Shown here: positions 17,319 through 25,541 of the stretch, one piece after another
Layout of the letters: each line of letters opens with the position of its first letter
Position numbering within the stretch: the first letter of the stretch is position 1
Assembly: GCA_022710975.1 (NCBI GenBank)
Contig: JAKLGA010000018.1
Location: forward strand, 62,001-126,000
Length of the DNA: 64,000 nt
Direction: 5' to 3'
Source of the DNA: Myxococcota bacterium
Lineage (GTDB): Bacteria; Myxococcota; B64-G9
Program-made: the position numbers and the translations under genes
The notes under the pieces: model-generated
Told to the model about the DNA's origin: nothing
Database searches by the model: none
What the model saw: only the letters and a program-made list of their open reading frames with translations

Positions 17319-18233
17319 ATGCGCGCCCTGAGCTTCGTACTTGCATCCGGCCTGAGCCTGCTGTGTCTGCTGACCGCCCCCCGGGCCCTGGCCGAGGAAC
17401 CGGCAGCGGCCGCGCCGGCCGCCAGCGCGGAGCCCGCCGCGCCCGGCCTGCCCACGGTGGACGAGCTGCTGGCCCAGGCCAAGGAGGCCATCGGCAAGGT
17501 CCAGGACTACACCGCCCACATGACCAAGCAGGAGCGCTTCAAGGACGGGGTGCTGCGCAAGGAGGTCATGCGCTTCAAGTTCGCCCGGCCCTTCAAGGTG
17601 TACATCAAGTTCCTCGAGCCCTACGTGGGCCGGGAGGTGATCTTCATCCAGGGGGCGAACGACAACGAGGTCCGGGTGCACAAGGGCTCGTTCCCCGACG
17701 TCACCGTGAACCTCGACCCCCGCGGCGGCATGGCCATGGAGAACAACCACCACCCGGTGGTCCACTTCGGCCTGGAGAACACCATCAAGCTGGCCGAGAT
17801 CAACCTGTCCCTGGCGCACAAGCGCGGCGAGGGCGAGTTCAAGGTCGCCGAGGGCGGTGACGTGGGCGGCCGGCCGACCTGGAAGATCGACGCGAGCTTC
17901 CCCATGGGCGGCTACTACACCGTGGCCAAAGACGACGAGACGCTGTGGAACATCTCCGAGCGCACCATGCAGGACATGTACCTGATCCTGTACACCAACA
18001 AGGAGCTCGAGGATCCCGACGATCCGGATGAGGGCGACAAGATCTTCATCCCGCGCTACTACGGCAAGCGGGCCGAGTTCTTCCTGGACAAGGAGACCAA
18101 GCTGCCCATCCGGGCGCGCATCTGGGACTGGAACGGCAAGGTGTACGAGGAGTTCGAGTACAAGGAGGTCAAGCTCAACCCGGGCCTGACCGCCAAGGAC
18201 TTCGACTCCAACAACCCCGAGTACAACTTCTGA
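17319..18233 (+). CDS. Periplasmic DUF1571-type protein (LolA/LppX-like fold expected)
   Basis: A 304-aa protein; ATG 17319 follows ggagg with 9-nt spacing, while an overlapping GTG at 17316 is equally possible. A signal peptide (MRALSFVLASGLSLLCLLTAPRALA) precedes an Ala/Pro linker. The body (about residues 48-300) begins LLAQAKEAIGKVQDYTAHMT and includes KVYIKFLEPYVGREVIFIQG, the pattern of DUF1571 proteins, which resemble outer-membrane lipoprotein-sorting carriers. It ends with many charged beta-strand residues and DFDSNNPEYNF. Probably exported to the periplasm; a hydrophobic-ligand carrier role is inferred from family resemblance only. Confidence 0.78.
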   Translation: MRALSFVLASGLSLLCLLTAPRALAEEPAAAAPAASAEPAAPGLPTVDELLAQAKEAIGKVQDYTAHMTKQERFKDGVLRKEVMRFKFARPFKVYIKFLEPYVGREVIFIQGANDNEVRVHKGSFPDVTVNLDPRGGMAMENNHHPVVHFGLENTIKLAEINLSLAHKRGEGEFKVAEGGDVGGRPTWKIDASFPMGGYYTVAKDDETLWNISERTMQDMYLILYTNKELEDPDDPDEGDKIFIPRYYGKRAEFFLDKETKLPIRARIWDWNGKVYEEFEYKEVKLNPGLTAKDFDSNNPEYNF

Positions 18234-18253
18234 GCGCGGTCAGGGGGCGGTCG

Positions 18254-19222
18254 ATGGGCGGACGATTCGCCATGGCCATCGACGTGGGCGTGACGAACGT
18301 CAAGGCGGCGCTGGTCGATCCGCGCGGCCAGCTCACCTGCATCATCTCCCGCCCCACCCCGCTGGCCTCGGGCGCCGCCGGCGTGTCCGGGGCCCTGGTC
18401 GAGACCTGCCGCGAGGTCCTGCAGCGCGGCGGGCTGCGCACCAAGGACCCGGTGGCCGTGGGTTGCGCGGTGCCGGGCTCGGTCAGCCCGGAGGACGGGG
18501 TGATCGTCTCCTCCGCCACGCCGAGCTGGGTGGGCGTGGACGTGCGCGACCCGCTCACCCGCTCCTTCGAACGCTCGGTCACCGTGGAGAGCGAGGGCAA
18601 CGCCGCCACGCTCGGGTTCTGCGCCTTCGGGCCCGCGCGCGGCCAGGACCACCTGCTCGGGCTGGTGCTCGGCACGGGTATCTCCTGCGGCTACGTGCAC
18701 GAGGGACGCCTGCTGAGGGGCGCCGGCCACACCGCCCTGGAGGCCGGGCACCTGCCGCTGTTCACCGACGGTCAGGTCTGCTCCTGCGGCCTGCGAGGCT
18801 GCTGGGAGGCGCACGCGGGCGGCGGGGCGCTGCGGTCCATCCTGGCCGCGCGGCGCGCGGCCGGCGACGAGCTCCCGGCCCTGCCCGAGGAGCTGGCCGA
18901 TCTGGCCGCGGCCGGCGACGCCCAGGCGCTCGGCCTGTGGGAGTCCCAGGGCGCGCTGCTGGGGCTGGGGATCGCGGCGCTGCTCAACGTGCTGAACCCC
19001 CGCTCGGTCATCCTGGGCGGAGGGTTCGCCAGCTCCTGGCGCTTCTTCAAGAAGGCGCTGCTGCGCACCGCCCGCGAGCGGGCCCTGCCGCGCGCGTCGG
19101 GCGCCGCCATTCTGTGCTCGCCCAACCCGGGCTGGGCCACGCTGCTGGGGGCCGCCGTGGCCGCCGTGCGCGCCCAGGGCCCGGCAGACTTTTTCGTTGA
19201 CGAGGTACCGAGCGGAACCTAG
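18254..19222 (+). CDS. ROK-family sugar-kinase-like protein (Asp-to-Glu at the catalytic position)
   Basis: A 322-aa protein with the ROK layout: phosphate-1 loop AIDVGVTNVKAALVD, VGCAVPGSV, a second phosphate motif LVLGTGISCGYV, and the ROK zinc-knuckle CSCGLRGCWE (Cys176, 178, 183) after the H of EAGHLPLF. These identify glucokinase-type ROK proteins phosphorylating hexoses or amino sugars with ATP. The usual NDAN motif, whose Asp is the catalytic base, reads SEGN here (Glu114), so activity or specificity could be altered. No helix-turn-helix is present, so it is not a ROK repressor. It lies 20 nt after the DUF1571 gene. Its last codons contain a promoter for the next gene. Confidence 0.85.
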   Translation: MGGRFAMAIDVGVTNVKAALVDPRGQLTCIISRPTPLASGAAGVSGALVETCREVLQRGGLRTKDPVAVGCAVPGSVSPEDGVIVSSATPSWVGVDVRDPLTRSFERSVTVESEGNAATLGFCAFGPARGQDHLLGLVLGTGISCGYVHEGRLLRGAGHTALEAGHLPLFTDGQVCSCGLRGCWEAHAGGGALRSILAARRAAGDELPALPEELADLAAAGDAQALGLWESQGALLGLGIAALLNVLNPRSVILGGGFASSWRFFKKALLRTARERALPRASGAAILCSPNPGWATLLGAAVAAVRAQGPADFFVDEVPSGT

Positions 19223-19225
19223 GCT
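19197..19225 (+). promoter_or_regulatory. Sigma70-like promoter overlapping the ROK gene stop
   Basis: TTGACG (19197-19202), 17-nt spacer, TAGGCT (19220-19225). The -10 contains the TAG stop of the ROK gene. It would drive the cyclic-nucleotide-binding gene with a leader of about 15-20 nt. Confidence 0.5.
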
Positions 19226-19246
19226 CGGGCCCCAGGGAGCCACGCC

Positions 19247-19684
19247 GTGATCTCGACCGTCGAGAAGGTACTCTTCCTCAAGTCGGTGGATCTCTTCGCC
19301 AAGATCCCCGGCGAGGATCTGGCCCAGATCGCCGGCATCGCCCAGGAGGTCAGCTTCGAGCAGGGGGAGCTGATCATCCAGGAGGGCGAGATGGGCGACT
19401 CCCTGTTCCTGATCATCGAAGGCCAGGTGCAGGTCCACCGCCTGGGCCGGGAGATCTCCAAGCTTGGGGAGCGCGACGCCTTCGGCGAGATGGCGCTGCT
19501 CGACCACGAGCCGCGCTCCGCCTCGGTCACCGCCCAGAGCGACGTCACCTGCCTGAAGGTCGAGCGGGAGGACTTCTTCGAGCTGATGTCGGAGAAGATC
19601 GAGATCGCCCACGGCATCATCCGGGTGCTGACCCACCGGCTGCGCGAGGCCAACGAGAAGCTGTCGGTGACCGAGGCGGGCTGA
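19247..19684 (+). CDS. Single cyclic-nucleotide-binding (cNMP) domain protein
   Basis: A 145-aa protein from GTG 19247 (agggag upstream). It is almost entirely one CRP-type cNMP domain: FAKIPGEDLAQIA at the start, beta-roll with GELIIQEGEMGDSLFLIIEG, and the phosphate-binding cassette FGEMALLDHEPRSASV with the key Glu and Arg present. There is no DNA-binding or catalytic domain, so it may act as a stand-alone sensor subunit or adaptor. A larger protein with two such domains is encoded at 52271. Whether it binds cAMP, cGMP or neither cannot be told from sequence. Confidence 0.85.
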   Translation: MISTVEKVLFLKSVDLFAKIPGEDLAQIAGIAQEVSFEQGELIIQEGEMGDSLFLIIEGQVQVHRLGREISKLGERDAFGEMALLDHEPRSASVTAQSDVTCLKVEREDFFELMSEKIEIAHGIIRVLTHRLREANEKLSVTEAG

Positions 19685-19692
19685 GGCGCCTG

Positions 19693-21738
19693 TCAGCGCG
19701 GGCGCCGCGTGCCCGTCCAGCGGTCCAGCCACTCCAGGACGGTGGCGTGCCACAGCCGGGAGTTCTGCGGCTTCAGCACCCAGTGGTTCTCGTCGGGGAA
19801 GTACAGCAGCTTCGAGGGCACACCCCGGCGCTGCAGGGCGTTGAAGGTGCTCAGGCCCTCGCTCTCGATCACCCGGAAGTCGAGCGCGCCCTGCACCACC
19901 AGCATGGGGGTCTTCCAGCGCTCCACGAAGCGCGAGGGCGAGTTGCGCTCGTACACCTCGCGCCTCTCCCAGGGCGTGCCGAGCATCTCCCACTCCGGGA
20001 ACCACAGCTCCTCGGTGTTGAAGTAGGCCCCCACCAGGTCGAAGTCGCCGTCGTGGTTGACCAGGCACTGGAAGGGGTGCTCCTGCCCGGCGATCCAGTT
20101 GATCATGTAGCCGCCGAAGGAGGCGCCTAGCGCGCACATGCGCTGGGGATCGATGTAGTCCGCGCTGGCCAGGGCGTGCTTCAGCCCGGCCATCAGATCG
20201 GAGTAGGGGCCCACGCCCCAGTCCCCGCGGATGGCGTCGGTGAAGGCCTGCCCGTAGGAGGTCGAGCCGCGGAAGTCGACCGCCAGGGTGGCGTAGCCGG
20301 CCCCGGCATAGAACTCCGGGTTCCAGCGGTAGTGGAAGTTGTCCTCCCAGCAGCCCTGCGGCCCGCCGTGCACCAGGAAGGCCAGCGGGTACTTCTTACC
20401 CTTCTGGAAGCCCACCGGCTTCAGCAGCCAGGCGTGCACCCGGCGCCCCTCGTGCTCGAACCACAGCTCCTCGGGCGCGGACAGCTCGACGCTCTTCAGC
20501 CGGGCCTCGTTCTCTCGCGTGAGCTGGCGCACCTGGCCGCGCACCGGGTCGTAGGCGAACAGCTCGGCCGGGTGGGTCATGCGCGAGCGGGCGAAGACCA
20601 GCGCGCCGAGCCGGGAGAGCGCCAGCGAGCCGTTCGTGCCCTCCTCGACCAACGGCCGCACCCGGCCGCCGGCGAGCTCCACGGAGAAGATCTTCCCGCG
20701 CGCGTGCTCCTCGGCCGCGGCGTACAGCGTCTTGCCGTCCGCGGCCCACACCAGCTGCGTGGGCGAGCGATCCCAGCCCGGCGCCACGGCGGTGCGTTTC
20801 CCGCCCGCCAGGTCGAGCACCTGGATGGTCAACCGGTCGGCCTCGAAGCCGGGGCGCGCCATGGCCAGGTAGGCCAGGCGGCCCCCGTCGGGGCTGAAGC
20901 GCGGGTGGGTGTCCCAGGCCGGGTTGTCGGCGGTCAGCAGCCTGGGTGGCGCCTTGCCGTCGGCCGGGGCCAGGTACAGCTCGACGTTGGTCGTCCAGGG
21001 CTCGTCCTTGGAGGGCTTGGAGGCGAAGGCCACCCGCTTGCCGTCCGGCGACCAGTCCAGCTCGTCCGCGCCGCCGAAGGGGCGCGTGGGCGCGTCCTGG
21101 TCCCAGCCCTGGGTGAGATCCACGGGCGCCCCGCCGGCCAGCGGCAGCACGAACAGGTGCTGGCGGCGCCCGTCCATCCAGGTGTCCCAGTGGCGTACGA
21201 AGGTGCGCTCGAACACCCTGGCCTGCACCTTGCTCGCGGCCCGCTCCTCCAGGCGCTTGGCCGTGCACTCCAGATCCTTGCAGTCGGGGAACACGAACGT
21301 CCAGAACAGCACCCGCCCGCCGTCGGGCGAGGGCTCGAAGCCCTCCAGGTCCAGGGGCAGGCGGGTGAGCTGCTCGGCCTCGCCACCGTCGGCCGGCAGC
21401 CGCCAGAGCTGCATGGAGCCGGAGCGGGCGGACAGGAACAGGATGGACCTGCCGTCCGCGCTCCAGCGGCCGTTGAGATCCGGGCCGGCGGCCGTGGTCA
21501 GCCGGCGCACCCGTCCGCTGCCGATCTCCACCCAGGCCAGATCGGCGTTCGCGCGGTTCTCCTCGACGTCGTAGCTGGTGCGGGTGAACAGCACCCGGGC
21601 GCCGTCCGGCGAGGGCTGGGGATCGCCCAACCGCAGCATGCCGAACATGTCCTCCCAGCCGAAGGGGTGGGTCACGGGTGCCGCGGAGGGGGCCGCGGCC
21701 AGGGCCAGCAGGGCAGCGGCCGCGCACGAGGTCAGCAT
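19693..21738 (-). CDS. S9 family prolyl-oligopeptidase-like serine peptidase, exported
   Basis: A 681-aa protein with signal peptide (CAAAALLALAAAPSAAP) and a clear gaaggagg Shine-Dalgarno sequence. The N-terminal half is a TolB-like beta-propeller (PSPDGARVLFTRT, WSADGRSILFLSA, WSPDGKRVAFAS). The C-terminal alpha/beta-hydrolase domain carries LAFLVHGGPQGCWEDNFHYR, nucleophile Ser540 in GASFGGYM, Asp in ALDFRV and His in DENHW, a complete triad. It resembles dipeptidyl-peptidase V/acylaminoacyl-peptidase enzymes that clip short peptides, here in the periplasm or outside. It is the last gene of a six-gene reverse-strand run, 21 nt after nadA, and converges with the cNMP gene (8-bp gap). Confidence 0.92.
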   Translation of the reverse strand: MLTSCAAAALLALAAAPSAAPVTHPFGWEDMFGMLRLGDPQPSPDGARVLFTRTSYDVEENRANADLAWVEIGSGRVRRLTTAAGPDLNGRWSADGRSILFLSARSGSMQLWRLPADGGEAEQLTRLPLDLEGFEPSPDGGRVLFWTFVFPDCKDLECTAKRLEERAASKVQARVFERTFVRHWDTWMDGRRQHLFVLPLAGGAPVDLTQGWDQDAPTRPFGGADELDWSPDGKRVAFASKPSKDEPWTTNVELYLAPADGKAPPRLLTADNPAWDTHPRFSPDGGRLAYLAMARPGFEADRLTIQVLDLAGGKRTAVAPGWDRSPTQLVWAADGKTLYAAAEEHARGKIFSVELAGGRVRPLVEEGTNGSLALSRLGALVFARSRMTHPAELFAYDPVRGQVRQLTRENEARLKSVELSAPEELWFEHEGRRVHAWLLKPVGFQKGKKYPLAFLVHGGPQGCWEDNFHYRWNPEFYAGAGYATLAVDFRGSTSYGQAFTDAIRGDWGVGPYSDLMAGLKHALASADYIDPQRMCALGASFGGYMINWIAGQEHPFQCLVNHDGDFDLVGAYFNTEELWFPEWEMLGTPWERREVYERNSPSRFVERWKTPMLVVQGALDFRVIESEGLSTFNALQRRGVPSKLLYFPDENHWVLKPQNSRLWHATVLEWLDRWTGTRRPR

Positions 21739-21759
21739 CGCAGTTCCTCCTTCTCGGGC

Positions 21760-22815
21760 TCAGAGCTCGAGCATGCGATCGAGGGCCGCCCGGGCGTCGC
21801 GCCGGACCTCCTCGGGCAAGCGGACCGGCTCCGCGTCCGGCAGCGCCCGCAGGGCGTCCAGCACCCGGGCCAGGCTCACCTTGAACATGTTGCCGCACAG
21901 CGAGCGCCGCAGCGGCAGGATGGTGCGATCGGGCAGCTCGCGCGCCAGGCGGGAGACCAGGTTCACCTCGGTGCCGATGACGAGCGTGCTGCCCGGCGCC
22001 GCGGCGCGGGCCTCGCGCACCAGGAAGGCGGTCGAGCCGGCGCCGTCCACGGCCAGCACCACCGGCTCGGGGCACTCGGGGTGCACCAGGATGCGCGCCC
22101 CGGGCAGCCGGGCGCGGGTGTAGGCCACGTCCTCCACGGTGAAGGCGGTGTGCACGTGGCAGTGCCCCTTCCACAGCAGCACCCGGGCCCGGGCGAGCCG
22201 CTCCTCGGCCAGGCCGCCGCCCGGGGAGTCCGGATCCCACAGCGCCACGTCCGCGCCGGTGAGCCCCAGCCCGCGGGCCGTGTTGCGGCCCAGGTGCTCG
22301 TCCGGCAGGAAGAGCAGCGCCCCGCGCGCCGCGAGCGCCCAGCCGAAGGCCCGCGGGGCGGTGGACGAGGTGCACACCGCCCCCCCGCGCCGGCCCACCA
22401 GGGCCTTCAGCTCGGCGGAGGAGTTCATGTACACCAGCGGCATCACCCCGTCCCGGCCGCGCACGGCCTCCAGCGCCGCCAGGGCCTCGGCCACGGACCC
22501 GGCGCTGGCGTAGTCGGCCAGCGGACAGCCCGACTCGGGCGCGGGGTGGATGACCACCTGCCCGTCCCGGCGCAGCACCTCGGCCGCCTCGGCCATGAAG
22601 CGCACGCCGCAGAACAGGATGAAGCGGGCGCGCGCGGCCTCACGGGCGTGGCGCGCCAGCTCGTAGGAGTCGCCCAGCCGATCGCTCAGCGCGGCCACCT
22701 CGGGCCGCTGGTAGTGGTGGGCGAGCAGCAGGAGTTGCTCGCCGAAGCGCACGCGCAGCGCCTGGATCTCCTCCAGCCTGGCGCGGTCGGCCTCGTCCGG
22801 GGCGTCGCTCGCCAT
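21760..22815 (-). CDS. nadA: Quinolinate synthase NadA
   Basis: A 351-aa enzyme from ATG 22815 (gaggagg Shine-Dalgarno); the in-frame extension to 23055 runs through moaB and is spurious. NadA condenses iminoaspartate with dihydroxyacetone phosphate to quinolinate, the de novo route to NAD, using a [4Fe-4S] cluster. Family motifs are present: LAHHYQRPEV, GDSYELARHA, CGVRFMAEAAEVL, MNSSAELKAL, AVCTSSTAP, FLPDEHLGRNTA, KGHCHVHTAF, HPECPEPV, GTEVNLVSRL and SLCGNMFKV. The Cys in CGVRF, VCTSS and HPEC supply the three cluster ligands. No nadB or nadC is seen nearby. Confidence 0.96.
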   Translation of the reverse strand: MASDAPDEADRARLEEIQALRVRFGEQLLLLAHHYQRPEVAALSDRLGDSYELARHAREAARARFILFCGVRFMAEAAEVLRRDGQVVIHPAPESGCPLADYASAGSVAEALAALEAVRGRDGVMPLVYMNSSAELKALVGRRGGAVCTSSTAPRAFGWALAARGALLFLPDEHLGRNTARGLGLTGADVALWDPDSPGGGLAEERLARARVLLWKGHCHVHTAFTVEDVAYTRARLPGARILVHPECPEPVVLAVDGAGSTAFLVREARAAAPGSTLVIGTEVNLVSRLARELPDRTILPLRRSLCGNMFKVSLARVLDALRALPDAEPVRLPEEVRRDARAALDRMLEL

Positions 22816-22835
22816 CGCCGCTCGCCTCCTCACGC

Positions 22836-23354
22836 TCAGCGGTTCAGCTCGAACACCAGGTGCCCGAGCTCGGGCAGCAGGACCTTCTCGAGCGCCAGGC
22901 GCACCGCGGCCGGCGAGCCCGGCAGCGCGACCACCAGCACCCGCCGCCCATCCGCGGCGACGCACACCGCGGCGGCCGCGCGCGACAGCATGGCGGCCGT
23001 GCCGATCTCGGCGTAGCTCAGCTGGCGGAAGAGCTCCCCCACCCCGGGCAACCACAGCTCGGCCAGCGGCTCCAGGGCTTGGAGGGTGAGGTCCTCGCGG
23101 GTGATGCCCGTGCCGCCGGACAGCAGCACGACCTGCACCCCGGGCAGCGCCAGCAGCTCCCGCACGGCCCGGCGGACGGGCTCCAGGCCGTCCTGGACGA
23201 GGCGGCGCTCGATCACCCCGTGGCCGGCGGCCTGCAGCAGCTCGGCCATGACCGGCCCGCTGCGATCCTCGGCCGGGGAGCGGGAGGTCGAGACGGTGAC
23301 CAGGCCGACGCCCACGCTGCGCGGGGCGTGCTCTCGGTGTTCATGGTGTCCCAT
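22836..23354 (-). CDS. moaB: MoaB/MogA-type molybdopterin biosynthesis protein
   Basis: A 172-aa protein from ATG 23354. It has the molybdenum-cofactor-biosynthesis fold motifs: VTVSTSRSPAEDRSG, VLLSGGTGITREDLT (the GGTG substrate loop) and GELFRQLSYAEIGTAAML, followed by VVALPGSPAAVRLAL. MoaB/Mog proteins adenylylate molybdopterin before metal insertion. The size and the ELFR.LSY.EIG block match MoaB better than MoeA. It lies 20 nt upstream of nadA on the same strand. No other Moco gene is in the window, so its presence in a NAD/lipoprotein cluster looks like chance. Confidence 0.92.
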   Translation of the reverse strand: MGHHEHREHAPRSVGVGLVTVSTSRSPAEDRSGPVMAELLQAAGHGVIERRLVQDGLEPVRRAVRELLALPGVQVVLLSGGTGITREDLTLQALEPLAELWLPGVGELFRQLSYAEIGTAAMLSRAAAAVCVAADGRRVLVVALPGSPAAVRLALEKVLLPELGHLVFELNR

Positions 23355-23408
23355 CGGGGGCCTCGCCTGAGGTGGAGCGGGTCCGGAGGAGCGGTGGCAG
23401 GGCGGGCC

Positions 23409-24929
23409 TCAGGGCGGGGCCACGTTGCAGCGCACCCGGAAGGTCCCGTCGGCCTCGGTGGTGGTCCAGGCCTCGTCGCAGCCGGTGTAGGAGCCCTCGG
23501 CCATGGGTTGCTCGTTGACCAGCAGCTTCACCTGCAACCCGGCCAGGCCCGCCCCCTGGGCGTCGGTCACCCTGCCGACGAAGGTCAGCATCTCGCCCAG
23601 GCCGAGCGAGATGTTCTTGGTCACGTCGGCGCTGACGATGGACTGGCTGGGCACCACGTACACCAGCGCGCCCTGCTGGAAGGCAGCGCCCGAGGGCACC
23701 ACGGTCAGCAGCCACTGCCCCGGCCGGAGCAGCACGCTGTAGATGCCGTCCGAGCCGGCCGAGGGCGAGAGCGCCAGGCGGGAGTCGGTCGACTTGACCA
23801 GCTCGAGCAGGCTGCCGGCCGCGCCCGTGCCGGCCGCGGTGCTCACCCGGCCCAGCAGGCTGAAGCCGTCCTTCAGCCGGGCGCTGCCCAGGTTGGTCGA
23901 GGCGCAGGCCTGGCCCGGGTGGCACACGTCCTCGTACAGCAGCTGCATGGGGAAGGCGCTGATGCCCGGCGGCAGGCCCAGGAGGTCGTAGGCCGGCCCC
24001 TCCTCGAGCGGCAGGCTGAACTCACCGTCCGCTGATGCCGGAGGCCCGTTCTGCACGCCCGCGTGGGCCAGCCGCCCCGCGTTCGCGCCGGTGCGGTACC
24101 AGGCCTGCACGGTCCAGCCGTTGACCGCCGGCACGCCGGTCTCGTAGACGGGTCCGCCCACCAGGGCGGCCGTGGCCGGGAGATCGATGTTCTGCGCGGC
24201 GTTGCCCTGCAGGTTGGCCACCCGCGCGTAGCCCACGCGGCCGTCGGCGGCCACCGCCTGGAGGTCGTACGGGCCGCCCGGCGGCAGGTACAGGCTGAAG
24301 CCGCTGCCGTCGGTCGTGGCCGTGGGCGGCACGCAGTCCGGCCGCGCGTGGAGCACGCTCACCCGCGCGCCGGTGAGCGGGCTGCCGCCGGCGCGCACCT
24401 GGCCGGTCAGGGTGACGCCGTTGACCAGCGTGGAGCTGGGCAGGCTGGGTCCCGCGTTGGCGGTGGGGTGCAGCCCGTCCAGGCACACGCTGGCGGCGCC
24501 GCCCGCGCCGGTCGGCCGCACGGCCAGGGTGAAGTTCAGCCGGGAGAAGTCGCGCTGGTCCTGGTCCTCGGGCGTGACCCCGTCGTCGCCGCCCTCGCCG
24601 TCGCCGTCATCCTGGGCGCCGTCGTCCCCGCCCTCGCCGTCCCCGTCGCCGCTCGAGCCGTCGGGCTCCTCCTGCGGCTCCTCGGTCACCAGGGTGCACA
24701 CGCCGTCCAGGCAGCGCTCCCCGATGAAGCACTGCAGCTCATTCGTGCAGGTGCGCACCCCGCTGTCCTCGGGGTACTGGCAGTTCCGGCCCACGCACAC
24801 CTGGCCCACGTCGCAGTCATCGTTGGTGACGCAGCCGACCTGCTGGCCTCCCCCGCCGTCGCAGGCCGAGAGCAAGAGCGCCAGCGCGAGCCCGGCGACC
24901 GTCCACATCCAGCGTCCGATGCGTTCCAT
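23409..24929 (-). CDS. Lipoprotein with Cys-rich head, acidic repeat linker and carboxypeptidase-regulatory-like domains
   Basis: A 506-aa protein with a ggaggt Shine-Dalgarno sequence and lipobox LLLSAC. After the lipid anchor come two Cys-rich motifs (CVTNDDCDVGQVCVGRNC; CTNELQCFIGERCLDGVC) of the kind frequent in myxobacterial secreted proteins. A Gly/Asp/Glu tract follows (about residues 90-118) that is an imperfect repeat of DGDGEGGDDG. The rest is beta-sandwich sequence with recurring LTGQVRAGGSPLTGARVSVL, LLGRVSTAAGTGAAGSLLEL and FVGRVTDAQGAGLAGLQVKL starts, typical of carboxypeptidase-regulatory/CNA-B-like domains in surface proteins. Inferred to be surface-exposed and structural or adhesive. 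Confidence 0.8.
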   Translation of the reverse strand: MERIGRWMWTVAGLALALLLSACDGGGGQQVGCVTNDDCDVGQVCVGRNCQYPEDSGVRTCTNELQCFIGERCLDGVCTLVTEEPQEEPDGSSGDGDGEGGDDGAQDDGDGEGGDDGVTPEDQDQRDFSRLNFTLAVRPTGAGGAASVCLDGLHPTANAGPSLPSSTLVNGVTLTGQVRAGGSPLTGARVSVLHARPDCVPPTATTDGSGFSLYLPPGGPYDLQAVAADGRVGYARVANLQGNAAQNIDLPATAALVGGPVYETGVPAVNGWTVQAWYRTGANAGRLAHAGVQNGPPASADGEFSLPLEEGPAYDLLGLPPGISAFPMQLLYEDVCHPGQACASTNLGSARLKDGFSLLGRVSTAAGTGAAGSLLELVKSTDSRLALSPSAGSDGIYSVLLRPGQWLLTVVPSGAAFQQGALVYVVPSQSIVSADVTKNISLGLGEMLTFVGRVTDAQGAGLAGLQVKLLVNEQPMAEGSYTGCDEAWTTTEADGTFRVRCNVAPP

Positions 24930-24947
24930 GGGACCTCCCTCTCGCCG

Positions 24948-25475
24948 TCAGTCTCGCAGCGTGGGCTTGAGGATCTCGTTGATCTGCCGCAGCGCGAACT
25001 TGTGGTCGCCCTCGGTCAGGCCCGCCACGCAGGTCTCCGGCACGATCACCCGGATGCCGCGCTGGAGCGCGTCCACCGCCGTGTACAGCACGCAAATGTT
25101 GGTCGGCAGCCCGCACAGCAGCACCTCGTCGATGTCCAGCTCGTCCAGCAGCTTCTCCAGCCCGGTGCGGAAGAACCCGGAGTAGCTCACCTTGGCGATC
25201 AGGTGATCGCCCGGCTGGGGGGCCAGCGCGTCGATCACCTCGGCCCCGCGCGTGCCCTTGACCGCGTGCCGCGGCAGGTGCTCGAACTCCGGATCGTCGG
25301 GCTCGTGCGCGTCGCAGATGTAGATGACCGGCCGACCCTTCTCGCGGGCGTAGCGGATCTCGCCCGCGATGTTCTCGATGATCCAGCGCCCGGGCGGGAT
25401 CTCGAGCGGGGCGCCCTCGTCCAGGTAGTCGCGCAGCATGTTGATGACGAACAACGCCTTGTGCTGGTTGGACAT
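24948..25475 (-). CDS. Isochorismatase/nicotinamidase-like cysteine hydrolase lacking the catalytic Asp
   Basis: A 175-aa protein with gaggag Shine-Dalgarno. The fold of the isochorismatase-like family is clear: N-terminal strand KALFVINMLRDYL, the nicotinamidase-type metal loop DAH...EHLPRHAVKGTRG, Lys in AKVSYSGFF, and the nucleophile Cys with its cis-peptide turn in CGLPTNICV. In active members the N-terminal strand reads (I/V)DxQxDF; here the catalytic Asp is Asn (codon AAC, in VINM). The Cys and Lys are kept. Either the Cys is activated differently or the protein is not a classical amidase. The metal loop and the nearby nadA make a nicotinamidase (PncA-like) origin likely. Confidence 0.85.
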   Translation of the reverse strand: MSNQHKALFVINMLRDYLDEGAPLEIPPGRWIIENIAGEIRYAREKGRPVIYICDAHEPDDPEFEHLPRHAVKGTRGAEVIDALAPQPGDHLIAKVSYSGFFRTGLEKLLDELDIDEVLLCGLPTNICVLYTAVDALQRGIRVIVPETCVAGLTEGDHKFALRQINEILKPTLRD

Positions 25476-25499
25476 CCGCGCCCGCTCCTCGCTCCCCCG

Positions 25500-25529
25500 A
25501 GTCTACCCGCACCCTGCCCGCGCGCACAA
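25500..25529 (-). promoter_or_regulatory. Sigma70-like promoter for the cysteine hydrolase gene
   Basis: On the reverse strand TTGTGC (25529-25524), 18-nt spacer, TAGACT (25505-25500). It lies in the 66-bp gap before the gene and would give the downstream genes a start independent of the HD gene. Confidence 0.45.
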
Positions 25530-25541
25530 CTGCCGCCTGGT

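Noticed and set aside
14340-17819. 1159-aa reverse-strand frame opposite the second transporter
   Set aside because: Low-complexity His/Gln/Glu/Ala sequence complementary to HEAT-repeat codons; no domain and no Shine-Dalgarno sequence.
20176-23016. 946-aa forward frame over the S9 peptidase, nadA and moaB
   Set aside because: It is antisense to three clearly recognised enzymes and has no recognisable domain.
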